From Mantis religiosa (Eukaryota; Arthropoda; Insecta; Mantodea; Mantidae): a stretch of DNA of 64,000 nucleotides. The notes below the pieces were generated by a model. That model searched no databases. It saw only the letters and a program-made list of their open reading frames with translations, and was not told the DNA's origin. Below are positions 32,200 to 46,166 of this stretch, in pieces. The stretch is taken from the NCBI GenBank assembly GCA_030765055.1, contig JAUKNK010000147.1, positions 1,564,501 to 1,628,500 of the forward strand. Direction: 5' to 3'. Position 1 is the stretch's first letter. Every line of letters starts with the position of its first letter. A program made the translations under genes and the position numbers.

Positions 32200-32790
32200 C
32201 TGAAGATTGTTGCTTCGTGGCTACCCGTTAAGGGTTTAACAGTAGGTAGGGGCTTTTATTCGGAATTTTTAAGATGGCATTGTGGCTTTTCGTATAATTT
32301 ATTTAGGAGGTAACTGTTAAGTTCCTCGGGATGGAGGAGAGGACAAATTGCTTGGAACGATTATGTGGAGCTTAGCTGTAGCTGATATATGGGTTAACTT
32401 TGTTGTCATCTCGGCTGTTGCCTGCCTCGGTAGCGTGGTGTTAGCTTGTCTACTTCACGTTCAAGAGGTACCGAGTTCGAATCTCGGTCAGGGTGAGTTA
32501 CCTGGATAAGGTATTATCCGGGGTATTCCCTTATTCTGAAGGACGAATGTCGAGTAATTCTGAGCTCTATAGATCCCGGGCTCATTCGAGCATCATTTAA
32601 CCCATTCCGTTCATCGTTCGATATGACTACGTTGCAGGACGTAAATTATAAAAAGAAAGAAAAAAATCCCGCGTGCTGCAAGTCATGCAGGGTAGCCGTA
32701 CCAGCCTAAATTGGGGTCTAGTGGGGTTATAAGCTCCCAGAGATCTAACTAGGGCACTTTTATATGATCAAATAGCATACTGCTATAAGT
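32200..32790 (-). mobile_element. LINE 3' tail, interrupted by a SINE
   Basis: On minus, 32667-32790 and 32215-32420 align with the tail of the LINE fragment at 45137-45955. Shared phrases on + include TGGAGCT.AGCT.TAGCTG and CATGC.GGGTA.CC, then TCTAGTGGG. SINE copy B splits the tail at 32421. Confidence 0.65.
32421..32666 (+). mobile_element. tRNA-derived SINE, copy B
   Basis: Same family as copy A, with tRNA-like head (GAGTTCGAATCTCGG B box) and the shared body. It ends in an A-rich tail with G interruptions. It is nested in the LINE tail at 32200-32790. Confidence 0.9.
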
Positions 32791-33339
32791 AAACCGACTG
32801 CACAACAGTTGAACTTCACATAGGAACTGGCAATAGATAAATAAACCAATTGTAACAGGAGTACGAACTCACGAAACATCAGCACTACGAACTTATATTC
32901 CAACCTAATAGAAATGGTGTGTTTTAACGAAATCTACATTGTTCTTGTTGTAAGAATTGGTTTATAAGAAAAAACGTAATGCATTACTTTAAAGTCATTC
33001 AGAATGAAGAGAACTTTAAAGCACATTCTTAATAATTTCATGGTGTACATTTCATTTGGTATAATGACTATCGCCCAAAATACTACATACCTGATATTTT
33101 TGTTTTCGTAAATTTTGTTTTCCTTGAATATGACCGTAACGGATTGTGTTGAGCAACCGTATGTCTGAGATTTGCGTGGCAAATGAGGTATATGTCATAA
33201 AGCTGCTGGGAATAGCGTCTGAAGTCCACTTTATGCTGCAAGACATTCCGTAATTAGCAAACCATAACAGACTCCCCGTCTTACGCCTAAAGATACATAG
33301 ATCTGGTAAAATAACATAATTTACTATGGAACTTACCAT
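32791..33339. other. No recognisable gene
   Basis: AT-rich sequence. Chance frames on minus (32934-33182, 33052-33339) have no motif. Confidence 0.5.
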
Positions 33340-33640
33340 TATAACTAAGAGTTATTTCCGGGTTGTTATGCCGTGGTATGCCGGAGTTGGATTTTCCAGA
33401 TGTTTCGTGCACAACTATGCTGATACATCTTCAGTGGCGTGGTCGTTGTTAGGAATTTTATCTTTTTTAGAAAAGTATAGTAAATTTTAATACTATATTT
33501 ATTTTCAGGAACTAAAGTTATACCAACTTCTTTAAAATAAAATTTTGAAAATGTTTATTAACCCAAGGATGGTAAGTAAATTTTTTAAAATTATAATCGT
33601 CTTTTATTTTTTAATTATAGAAACATCATTAACATAATTA
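33340..33640 (-). mobile_element. Penelope-like element terminal fragment
   Basis: On minus it reads, near its end, CTGAAGATGTATCAGC, then GTGCACGAAACATCTGG, a hammerhead-like core (33395-33435), then AATCCAACTCCGGCATACC. The upstream part 33465-33615 aligns with 38160-38290 of another PLE fragment (AATGTTTATTAAC.CAAGGATGGTAAGTAA on +). No GIY-YIG or RT domain remains. Confidence 0.65.
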
Positions 33641-33965
33641 TTTATTAATTAAATTGCTATTATTATTTAAAGTTCGCAATTGACAAAAGCTATGTTTATA
33701 GCATGTTTCTGAAGTTATTGAAAAGTTTTGGAATGTGCTACTTCAACTGTTTAGTGGGAAAAGGGCACCTAAAGAATGAAATGCGTGAAAATTGTTGAAA
33801 ATGTTGTGTTTACTGGAAGATAAGTAGAGCAAAACTTATTAACTTTATTTATTATTTGATTATACGTTTTGAATGAGAAGATACTGATATATAAGTGCTT
33901 TAAGTGGCACTATAATAGATTCAATAGCTTTCAAGAAACGCTAAGATATATATATATATATATAT

Positions 33966-34384
33966 TGTCGCGAACGCATTGTTGAAATACGGCAGCGCGA
34001 GTGACGAGTTCAAAGAGACGGGCAGTGCACTGCGGCGATAAAAGCTCGCCGAAACAGTGGGGGAAAAGGGGCGCATTTCTGGTGAGTTCGTCCTTCCTCT
34101 AGCGCCGTCTTGATTGCTTGAGAACATTCCACGAATTTCTGGAATAGTGAGTGGCTATAAAAGGATCTGCCACCTGCCACTGCCAGTCAGTCGGTAATTG
34201 GACGCGTGTGCGTGAACAGCTGTAAAAGTGAACTCTTTTGTGGTCGATGACCTTGCAAGTTGTATGTGAATGTGACGTAGCTCTGCTACTGTAAAGGTTG
34301 ATAACGTGTGTTTCTACGAAACTAAAGAGCCACTTTTGGTGTTTGTATCCTGGACATTTAATTTCACAAACACGCGAATTCACA
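33966..34384 (+). mobile_element. Solo LTR (419 bp) with ATAT target duplication
   Basis: It starts TGTCGCGAACGC and ends CGCGAATTCACA (TG...CA). ATAT flanks both sides (33962-33965 and 34385-34388), though the left flank is itself a TA tract. A TATA box (CTATAAAAGG, about 34157) and a CAGTCAGTCGG start-like sequence follow in the right order for an insect LTR promoter. No internal region is present, so it probably arose by LTR-LTR recombination. The left-hand (AT)n tract is at 33948-33965. Confidence 0.75.
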
Positions 34385-34388
34385 ATAT

Positions 34389-35149
34389 TGCATTGATGTA
34401 AATTGCTACTCTGACACTATCAAGTGTCCTGAAATAATGCTTTTTGGGTTTGCCTGTATCACACAATATGTATTATGGTCAACAAAATAGGAAATTCTGT
34501 ACATGGCGCAACTAAACAGTGAAGACTTATTTCAAGAAATATTGGAAAGCAACAGACAATAATTTGGCGAACGTTTGTGATCCTCATTGGGCTTAAGAAG
34601 CCAATCCCAAAGCACATTCATTTTCATGAGTCTGTCTGGAGAGGACTGCATGTCCCAGCTAATATTAATGGCCTGGCTCCAACCTTTTCCTGCACGGTAA
34701 TTTCTCGTTAGCTCTGATTAAAACTTGGCCCATCTGTTATTTCAGTGTTTCCCTCTAGACCGGAGCCGCTGAACAAAGTGAAGATTTACTATGTTAATTC
34801 GACTTGAGAAACTCTTTTCGAACCTCTGGGAGACTGCGAGAGGAATTCGTACCAACATTCTTTGTAAACTTCGAGAGTACGTACAAGCTTTTGTTATAAA
34901 TAATCATTCCTTTCCTGCAGCTTGCTTATGAATTACCATTCTCAACACCGTTGTGCAACAGACGTGATATTGCTTTATATAATGTTAAGCAATTTTTGTA
35001 TTCCTCCAAAAAATTAGAAATATTTGGAGGTCTACGAGTAGAAAATGTATTTTAGAAAAGGTCCGATTTATATCTTTATATATGAGCGTGAGTATTCCTC
35101 AGGGAGAATTTGATGTGTTAGCCTTCCTTTAAATAGGCATTCTTAAAAA
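34389..35149. other. No recognisable gene
   Basis: AT-rich sequence without long frames or motifs. Confidence 0.5.
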
Positions 35150-35158
35150 CGATGCCTA

Positions 35159-35423
35159 TTTTATTTATTTTATTTATTTATTTATTTATTTATTTTTGTA
35201 ATTTACGTCCCCCGACGTTAAGTCATACCGGACGATGAATGGAATGGATGAAATGATGCTCAAATGAGTCCAGGGTCCATGGAGCGTGAATTTAGCCGAA
35301 TTCGTCTTTACAGGATAACGGAGAAACCCGGAATAACCTTATCCAGATAACTCACCCTGACCGAGATTCGAACTCGGGACCTCTTGAACGTGAGGCAGAC
35401 ATATTACCACCACGCTACCGAGG
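35159..35423 (-). mobile_element. tRNA-derived SINE, copy C, with a TTTA-type tail
   Basis: On minus it begins with GCCTCGGTAGCGTGGTGG-type sequence, B box GAGTTCGAATCTCGG, and ends GACGTAAATTAC followed by an unusual (AAAT)n tail, seen on + as (TTTA)n at 35159-35195. Flanks CGATGCCTA (35150) and CGATGCATA (35424) are a probable target duplication. Confidence 0.9.
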
Positions 35424-35701
35424 CGATGCATAGGTAGACATCTCCAGGAAAATGGAGATAAATATTTGTAGAAACTCTTTATTTATTTGTTATCTAATTC
35501 TGTGATTCCTAATTCACCCAAAGGTGTATTAGGAATATACTTTACAAGGTAAGACGTACATATCATATGTATTTTACTTTCAATATATTTTTTATATTTA
35601 TTGCAACCTAACAGTGTTTGAACATAATTAAGCCATGTCATTTGTAGTACATTCTCATAAAAGTTATCGATCAGACATGTTCAATAATTGTCATTCATCT
35701 T

Positions 35702-37570
<1,869 letters not shown>

Positions 37571-37899
37571 AATACTGTGCCAGGATAAAATGCAATATCA
37601 TCAAAATCACAAACACTGAACATCAAAATTAACCATATACAACTATAATAATTTGTAACATAAAACTTCACTTCTCCTAAAAGAAGTAATGAAGGTTTTC
37701 TTATTAATTGAAGAGGATCTTGATTTCGTGAAATAATTCTTCACATGGTCAGCTCAAGCCTCGAACAGCCTCGTTGCCTAGGTCACTACAACTTATTATG
37801 CTTTAGCCAGTACTACCAAAATCTGAAAATGAAATAAACTTAAAAACAGAATCGGATGCCTCTAATTCAAAATTCATCACGCGATGTTTATTTTTTAAA
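37571..37899. other. No recognisable gene
   Basis: AT-rich flank between the LINE fragment and the next PLE relic. Confidence 0.5.
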
Positions 37900-38640
37900 A
37901 TAAATATTTTTTCCCAAACCATTAACTCTATCGGCCATTTAATTGTTTTAATGATTTAACTTATGAATGTCTTTGATATTTAAGTGTCCAAAAATAATCT
38001 GCTACGCCGGATTTATAGGTCTCTTTGTACTTAATGTTACGAAAATATTCTTTCTTTCTGGTTTCCAAATTACGTTTTGTTATTCCAATATAAATTTCAT
38101 CACAATATAAACAATTAAACTGACAAATGCCACAATTTTTATTGTTAGAAATTCTATCTTTTTAGAGAAATGTATTAAATTTCTATTACTGTGTTTTGAG
38201 GAGTTAAAGTTATACAAAACACTTTAAAAACATTGAAAATGTTTATTAACTCAAGGATGGTAAGTAATTCTTTTTAAATTATAATCGTATTTTATTTTTA
38301 ATAGTTTTTTGATATTTAAATTGTTCAATCTCTTGTATATGAAACCTTTATTAAAACCATTAATTAAACCAGTATTAATAATATGTTTATATTCTTTATT
38401 AAATTCCTCTTTATTCGGGGTATATTTATTAGGGCAAATGTATGTGAAAAAGCGATAAAAATTAAATTTTTTATATTAATATCTATCTGAAAAGACTTCC
38501 CTTGGATACCAAAGTTTGATTTATTATTTCTAATAATCATTTTAAGGACTATGTTGTTCAGGAAAGCCATAAAATATTGATAAGTGTCGTTTATATTTCC
38601 TTGTCCGTACAAAAATAATAGGAAAGGGCAGTAAACTTAA
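37900..38640 (-). mobile_element. Penelope-like element fragment with an eroded GIY-YIG domain
   Basis: On minus, about 38130-37970 reads CQLNCLYCDEIYIGITKRN then LETRKKEYFRNIKY and KSGVADYFW, a GIY-YIG-type nuclease in which the first block is altered. Upstream, 38610-38290 gives NKEEFNKEYKHIINTG and TYQYFMAFLNN-type sequence. It aligns with 33465-33615 at its middle. Stops and shifts throughout. Confidence 0.6.
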
Positions 38641-40464
38641 ACGATAGTTGATGTTTTAAGAGCTGGTTACTATGTGATGACTTTAAACTGGTGCACCTTT
38701 TGAATGACAAGATGACAAACTAACCTTCCCATTTGAGAAAAGCATAAAATCTGGAAAGTTAAAACCAACAACAGGGAATATCTCGGAAATGGTTAACTCC
38801 TACATTGTTGTGCAGCAATACTTTGGCTACTTCCTACCTTTACCAGTTAAACTGTATCCAGAATAAAGAGTACTTGAGAGTCTATTCCTACAAATTTCAA
38901 GATATATTGTGAATTCTTGTGCTTGTAGAAGTCTTGTTTGCAGAAGTTTAAAGCACTATTTATTGCAGTGAAAAACGCTTTGTGCAGTCCTGACAGCAGC
39001 AAAATGAGTAAAATTGACAAACAGAAGTCTTGAAGGTCTTCTCGTTACTCCAGCCATACTTAAAATAATTCACTGCGGCACAGTCCACGGACTCACAATC
39101 ACTGCACAACTGCAACTCAATTAACAACTGACTCCGCTTTAGCACTTTGCGAGGCTTTTATACCGCTAGTAGTAGTAGAGCTCTCGAGAAAGATTGCAGC
39201 GACAAGAGAAAAACGCAACGATCCAGACATCTCTCTGTCTCTTACTCTCACTTTTAATTCTCTCAGTCTCGGCTAGCATTCAGCGCTGCCCGCCACTATT
39301 TGTTTCCTTTTTCCTGCCCCAGCTTATAGCTCTGTCTATGCGCTGGCTCCAACACAATAATGCGATCGAACAGGCTTCATTTCCACACACCTCCCAATTT
39401 AAGCCATGCCACTTCTGTCCTCTGTATCGATTCCAAATCCAATGTATGTCAGATATTTCAATGTCTAGCTCCAAAGGTATTCCTGGTCTACATTCAGATT
39501 CTATTTCCTTCCTGTCTACATCATATACTCGTCGTTTCACAGGGCACTGTATCTATTTTATCTTTCCATAAAATATAATTTAAGCCAACCCCTTTGGAGC
39601 CCTGTCGCCCAAAATTTTGATTCCTCTATGGCATTCATTTGGTGTAGATAACAGTTGTTTAGTTGTCTTTGTTTACTTCACATCTAGTATCTAACAACAT
39701 TTATTTTAGCAGATAGAGCATCTTCGCAACTTCCTACGTGACGGACTCCGGAGATTGAAGCACTCCTTCCCAGGGCCAGAATACGGTTCCAAGAAATACA
39801 TTTTCCTTTATTTGCCAACTTCTTCCATCCCCATACCTTACTTCCGTATAGCAATGAAGTTAGTTTTGTCTGTACCGGCATAAATGATGCTCCAGTCAAT
39901 ATTTAGGCTGTACAATTCTTTAGAGTTTTGTTTACTCCATGTTCCTACTCCATTTTCCACCCATGTCAAATCTTAATATGATATAAATGTAAAAAAACGC
40001 AAAAGGAACGTAAAATGTGTTAGCATTATAGGGAACAGGAACGCACTTCATCAGATGCGACAGTCACCTTATACACAGGCGTCATGTCATATCAATGTCA
40101 TTGCGAATAATCGACGAGACAGCAAATTTAACAGAAAAGGGAAATAATACATCCTCACCGAAATAATTTCATTACTTATCTGGGTTTATTGAACAATGCA
40201 TTAATGCAGAGAAGTCTTGAAAATTAAACGTAATAGAGATAATTATAACATTAACAATATGAAGTTATCATCAACGACTGGAATGAATAATGTTTAAAAA
40301 GTGATTGTGGTGCTTTGACTAAGGATTCATGTTTCCCAAAAGTTTCTGACAGACATAAATGTAAATTCGTTAATCCTAACTATGTTCTCACTCAATTCTT
40401 AACCGGAAAAATCAAATTTTCAGCTTACTTATTCCGATTCAGAATCTAAACCATATCTGTATTT
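38641..40464. other. No recognisable gene; possible old LTR near 38960-39300
   Basis: The sequence 38960-39300 has a TTTATACC box and CT-rich flank that could be a minus-strand LTR, but I found no TG/CA ends with target duplication. The frames 39194-39571 (+) and 39684-39899 (-) have no motif. The rest is AT-rich. Confidence 0.35.
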
Positions 40465-40660
40465 GTGGAAATCATCCTCAAGGTGTCCCTCACATTTTAT
40501 TTTATCGCCCGTTTATCTCTTATGAAAGAATTATCACTTCAATCCTTAGGTTACATTTTCTCAAAATCACTTACACATATTCTGCTGACTTACAAAACTT
40601 ATCAATATTTCATGGCTTTTTTAAACAAAATATTTCTTAAGCTAAATGATTCATGAGTGT
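40465..40660 (+). repeat. Repeat related to the PLE fragment at 38560-38640
   Basis: The phrase TATCAATATTTCATGGCTTTTTTAAAC near 40601-40626 is close to the reverse complement of 38570-38595 (in protein terms YQYFMAFLN in both). The copy is on the opposite strand. No full domain is present. Confidence 0.5.
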
Positions 40661-41059
40661 TCGGAAGCTTGATATTGAATTTTGTTATGTTTTTGTAAAT
40701 TGTATTATATTCATAAATTTGTTAACTATATTCCCCATATACCCTTGGGTGAAAAAGGAATAAAAAATTAGAATACAAATAAATATCAGTTTATTAAGTA
40801 AACGCGCTGAATAAAAAATTGTGTGTGCTTAATACCAAACGACAGATGTGAAATCTTAAAAATTATTAATTATAAATTATTCTTAAAAGATATATTAAAA
40901 ATGTAATGTTGACACTCATTGTTGCGCAAACAGGTCAGTTGCGAGCCTTACGCTAAGTGTACTCGCAAATGAAGATACTCTGAAAAAAAAAAAACTGAAT
41001 GACCACGGACTTGCGACCGTGCAAAGAGGGTTATACTTAAAGAATATATAAAGGAAGTA
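40661..41059. other. No recognisable gene
   Basis: AT-rich sequence with a 12-A run at 40985-40996. Confidence 0.5.
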
Positions 41060-41070
41060 AAATCAGATCA

Positions 41071-41305
41071 GCCCGCCTCGGCAGCGTGGTGGTAGCATGT
41101 CTGCTCACGTTCAAGAGGTCCCGTGTTCGAATCTCGGTCAGAGTGAGTTATTTGGATAAAGTTTATTCCGGCTTTTCCCTTATCCTGAAAGACGAATGTC
41201 GGGTAATTCTAAGCTCTGTGGACTATGGGCTCACTTGAGCATCATTTCAGCCATTCCACTCATCGTCCCATAAGACTAACGTTGGAGGACGTAAATTACA
41301 AAAAC
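41071..41305 (+). mobile_element. tRNA-derived SINE, copy D, with target duplication
   Basis: Starts GCCCGCCTCGGCAGCGTGGTGG, B box GTGTTCGAATCTCGG, shared body, end GACGTAAATTACAAAAAC. Flanks AAATCAGATCA (41060-41070) and AAATCATATCA (41306-41316) differ at one position and are a clear duplication. Confidence 0.92.
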
Positions 41306-41316
41306 AAATCATATCA

Positions 41317-43975
41317 TGTACTGTTTACATGTATTTTATTTTTATATTAAATTACATGTTATTTCACAACCATTTTTCATATTCTGTTTCTTGGTGATAC
41401 ACATATTTCCTTGCATTTTTATTTTTAATAAAAGTAAAATTTCATACATATCTTATAACATAATTATATTATATTATATTCATTTGCTTATTTACATATT
41501 TTATGAATATTCGGAAAAGATTGGTTACGTATACATTTTACACAAGTTATTACATATCCGTACATATACCCATTACTCTATTTTGTTACATGTCATATTC
41601 ATTTCAAATGTTTTGTCACAATTTATACTGATATTACAGGATTTTCTTGACCCTCAGTCAGTCTTTCAGTTTGTGGAAAAACATAACCTATAAGTAGTAA
41701 AGGAAAATAAACGCAAAACGTCATTTTAATACGTGATGATTCTATTATTTACGTGCTATTACATTTAATTTATTGATGCTTTACGTTTTACTACTCGAAA
41801 AGGTTTTCTGAATTTTCCATAGTATTTGAAATATGTTGAAAGATGTGCGGATGCCTGTAGTTGAGACGCTGTTGAGTGCGATAGAAAATATACGTGTATA
41901 GCGGTATGGACAACATAAAAATGAAGTAACGAATAAGTGTTGGGGGCGTTAGTTCGGGTTGAGCCGACTCGAGCCGACTTCTCTCGAATGAGCGTCACAT
42001 ATTCCAGCGTGTCGAATCACTATCTACAAATAGTGCTAAACGCGGCTAAAGAAGCTTTCACTTCAAAAATATAGCGTCGCATACCCAAACATAGTTCAAA
42101 CAAGAAACGCGTGTATAGATTTCCCGTATCACGAAATGTTGTTGGTATGGATGAATAAATAAAACTTAATTAGAGTTTATTGTAAATAGTTAAGTTTAAA
42201 ATTGGTAAACACAGTGAAATAAAGCAACAGGTTACTTTATCATTGGTAAAAGCTGTGTTTTGAAGAAGCCAGAAATATATTTGAATTCAATTGAAAGCTT
42301 TCAATTATCGCAACTACAAGATAAATAATACATTACTTGAACTCCTATTCCAGTATTTAAAATCCCCATACCCATTTCCGTGCCATGAGTCTTACATTCT
42401 AAATACCTAGCCCACCAATATGTCATAAATAAAGTTCCGAGAGATGTGCGCTCGCATGCGATACAAGTTAGTTGGACACAGAATATGAGCGGCGTCTGGT
42501 GTACAGCAAGGCCTTCAAATTTACAACCGTAGAAAACAACGTAACGCAGTACGCAAGCTAGTGAAGCTTTGTTGCCTAGCAAGTGTATGCAGACGCAAGG
42601 GCAAGGTTTAGTGCAACGGAGGACAGGTAGTGGCGGTGTGCCAGCTCCATCAGCTCAAACCACTAAATGTGCCTCCGAACGAAAGGCTGGTTAGCATATG
42701 ACGTCACTGCTGCCCAAGAGGAAGGAGACAGTTTGATGTGTAGGGGTTTCGACAGTGTAAGAAAGACAGGAAACGTATCGGGTAATAATAATATGTACAA
42801 CTTAAATATTGGGTGTTGTAACATTAATGCTATGTGCTTTAATTACAAAATGTTTCTCAGTTTATAAACAATTACATTTTGGCTCTGTGCTATGAGAAAG
42901 TATATAAAACTTCAACTCGTAGTTTATCTGAAGGACAAGCATCTTTTAAAGTGAATAAAATAAAATAAAGTAATTTTCTCTGCTAATTAGAGGAGACCAA
43001 TTCAGAACAGAATTACCTGGACATTTTCCTTTAACTATTTTATCAATGTAAGGACGTAATGTCTGAGAAAACTGTAATCGAAGGCTGCATGTTAGATTTT
43101 GATCCGACAATGTATTCCGGGGATTGGACTCAGAACCTCAGAAAACTGGTTTGGGGGCATTATTGTAAAAATCAGTCAAGTCTTTCTGGTCTGTATATTT
43201 GCCCTTCAATATATCGTTACATTGTAAGTTTAACAGTTCCGTTTGGTTCGTGGCAGCTACATTGTTTTCATCGAGTGCACTACACCTGACTGAACACTCA
43301 CATTGTGTTCACACAGTGCCATTTATATAGGCAACCTTGTACTACACGGCTCTTTCCTGACGTCACACGCAATGCAGACCTCGCTGCTGGCTGTAATACG
43401 TCACAATTCTCGAAAGTGTCTTCCTCTGGTGTAGTATAACGCGATGTTTTGTTTCCTCTGGCAGTGTGGCGGTTGTCATTGTCAGGCTGTAACTACCTGC
43501 AGTTGTTTACATCCACGACCGATAACAGTACCATGCATGTGCATATACACATGGGAAAAAGCGCACACCTCCAGCTTTTAATCATAAATTAATAATTAAA
43601 ATGTAATTTTTTATGTTGTAGCTTTTGCATTCAGTATTTTTAGCGTTCTAGTTTATTAATAATACACAATTGAAAGCTTATTGGACTACAAAAGTCCCAT
43701 AATTATAGCGCATAATATAGACCCTACGTAAACCAATAAATACGTAAAATAAAAACGTACAATAACACCCAAAAGTTCTAGATCACCATCACCGTAATAA
43801 CGAGAGGCCTGGAATACGATTCAGGGACTTCAAAGAAAGGAAAAGAGAAGACCTCGTGACATCCAGATCTTCAAACCTTAAGTAAAACGGTTAGAAAGGT
43901 CTCAATTTTAAAGTTGTATCTTTTGCGAAAGTTGTTAGTTACTTTTGCACGTATTTGAAGAGTGTAACTATACTC
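41317..43975. other. No recognisable gene
   Basis: AT-rich to 42300. Around 42450-42760 and 43300-43530 base composition is more even; the latter has a TTTATATAGG box and could be a minus-strand LTR, but I could not find its ends. The frames in this stretch have no motif. Confidence 0.4.
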
Positions 43976-44850
43976 CAAGTTAAACCTAGCAAACAGCAGA
44001 AACAGCAGAATTCTCGCCAAATACATCGCCAGGATCATCCACAAGCCACCTCCGAAGATTAAACATGTGCTGAGACCAGTGAAAGTTAAACTGGATTTCC
44101 AAGTTCCGGGAGTGTACCGAAATTCCTGTGGATGTGGGACACCGTATATAGGACAAACCGCGAGAACCATTGCTACCAGAATAAACGAACATGAACGGAG
44201 CATTCGTTTAATGCAACCTGAGAGGTCTGGGCTGGCAGAGCATTGTTTTCAGAACGACCATAGAGCCAATTTTCAGGGGACGGCCATCTTGGCAAAATGC
44301 AACAGTTACTGGGAGCGGATAATTAAAGAGGCTTTGGCCACTTTCTGCGAGAGGGACACGCTTAATCTTGATGCTGGATTTCAGTTCAGCTCCTCTTGGA
44401 AACCGTCCTCAAAAATAGAAATTCGTTGACTTAAGAAGCACAGATCAATACGGCTTGATAATCAAGTTAAGTAGTTAAGTTTCTTTGACCCAATTAATTT
44501 TCTATGCTCACGCCATCTCCTGACCTGTCATTTAATTTACTGAAAACAATGTTTTGTTTAGTAATGTGAATTTTGATAGTGTTTTGTCTTTGTTTATATT
44601 TATGTTATATCCAGTATTTCATTTGTGGTTATAACATTTAATAAATACCCCGATGATGGGAGAAACGCACACTCCCGAAACGTAGATTTCTAGTCGTCTT
44701 TTCACCTGACTTGCTTCCCGAGGAGAACTTGAGCATACAGCACTTTGGGTTTGATCCCTTATTTCCTGTGCAAAACCAAATAAAAGTCGAACCATCCCCG
44801 GGAAAATAAAATCTTGGGAGCTTAACAATAACCAAGTCTTTCATTCGAAT
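43976..44850 (+). mobile_element. Penelope-like element 3' part with a GIY-YIG endonuclease domain
   Basis: A coherent frame (at 44067-44429, extending upstream in frame to about 43990) reads IAKYIARIIHKPPPKIKHVL, then GVYRNSCGCGTPYIGQTAR, RINEHERSIRL, SGLAEHCF and a tail ending SSWKPSSKIEIR. The CxCG/YIGQT/R..EH pattern is the GIY-YIG nuclease that Penelope-like elements carry after their RT. The RT domain is missing. Downstream, a hammerhead-like stretch (CCGATGA, GGGAG/CTCCC stem, GAAAC) lies at 44651-44685. The tail aligns with 28725-29010. Confidence 0.82.
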
Positions 44851-44909
44851 AGGAAATAATTTTCTAATTCATCTAAATGTAATATAGCTGCATAGCACAT
44901 CGCACATTT

Positions 44910-46080
44910 GCCGTTGCCAGGGACGATATAATATCCCAATCATACTTCACAAATTCAGGAGTACCCCAACGCAGTGGTCTTGGCCTCCTACTCTTCCTAA
45001 CCTATGTCAACACCCTCCCTACCCTCACAGACTGCAAACCTCATTTATTTGTTGATGATGCCGTAATAACATCGACATTATCAAATCGTCTCACTGCAGT
45101 ACAACGCGCCCAGTGCTATGCGAATATGCCCAAAGTCTGCTTTACTCGCTCGCTCGTCGTGCTGGCTGGCTGTATTTAGCCAGAAGGTTTCAGCTGCGTG
45201 CCCACCAGTTTTGGGTTTAACCTCAGGTAATGTATGTTCGGGATGTTCTAGGGTGATTTGTGGGCTTTTAGGTTGGAATTAATATGTAAGGATACTGAAT
45301 TGTACCTTGGGAATGAAAGGATATGATGCAATGCCTAGCATCCTGGTGTTTTGTTTCTGAAATTTAGGTTGGTAATTTTGATGCTAAACAGCTTAGGAGA
45401 AAATGTGGAGCTCAGCTTTAGCTGCTGTTAGGATTAGCTCCTGGGTTATCTTGTGTGCCCGCAAGCCATGCGGGGTACCCGATGTAGGCTAGAGCGACGT
45501 CTAGTGGGTGACGTCGATTTATCTGACAAGGGCGCTTCTATGGTTGGGTAAGTTGGCGTATAATATTGATGCCCGGCGTCTAATCTCGTCCTCCACGTAT
45601 GGAAGTCCCGAGGCTTCATGAAGCAACCTGTTGGGAAAGTAGCGGCCCACAAAGTAGATAGACCGTAGTCCTCTATTCTGTGCACGTTGAAGCCACGCCA
45701 ACCAGCTATCTGCGGCCATGCCCCAGATTTCACAGGCATAAAGCATGAGGGGAATTACCAGTGCTCGGAAAAGTTATAACCTCAGGCGAAGCGGCATTTA
45801 GCTTGACCCCAGCATTGGATACAGGGAAGCTATTGCTCCCTGTAATCTTGCCGCTAGGTCTCTGATGTGCTGGCGAAATGTTAGACCTTTATCCAACGTA
45901 ACTCCTAGGTACCGGACAGAATTAGTCCACTCTAACTTGGCGCCTCAATATTTATGACAAGGCTCAGGCAGTCACATTTACTCGCCGCCACTTAAGGGAT
46001 GTACCTGAACTGCCCTTAGTTGGATCAGAAGTACGATGGAGAGAGAAGCACAATATCTTGGAGTGCATCTTAATATGCAC
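44910..46080 (+). mobile_element. LINE RT fragment interrupted by another LINE
   Basis: On + 44910-45136 reads NSGVPQRSGLGLLLFLTYVN and PHLFVDDAVIT, the RT catalytic region with FVDD in place of FADD. The same protein appears to resume at 45956 with VTFTRRHLRDVPELPLVGS and RWREKHNILECIL. The gap 45137-45955 is a LINE fragment on the other strand. 5' and 3' parts are missing. Confidence 0.65.
45137..45955 (-). mobile_element. Jockey-type LINE C-terminal and 3' UTR fragment
   Basis: On minus: SVRYLGVTLDKGLTFRQHI, then LMLYACEIWGMAADSWLAW with LQRAQNRGLRSIYFVGR and GLPYVEDEIRRRASILY. This is the end of a Jockey-type ORF2. The 3' tail (45140-45480) aligns with 32200-32790. It appears 5'-truncated, as usual for LINEs. 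Confidence 0.7.
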
Positions 46081-46166
46081 CTTACCTGGACATCACTAGC
46101 TCCCATAGTACAGCTTGTGATACTTCATAAGGAATAAACCACTATCTACCCACAGTCTATTATTAT

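Noticed and set aside
38960..39300. Possible LTR
   Set aside because: TATA-like box present, but no paired TG/CA ends or target duplication found.
43240..43540. Possible minus-strand LTR
   Set aside because: TTTATATAGG box and suitable composition, but ends and duplication could not be defined.
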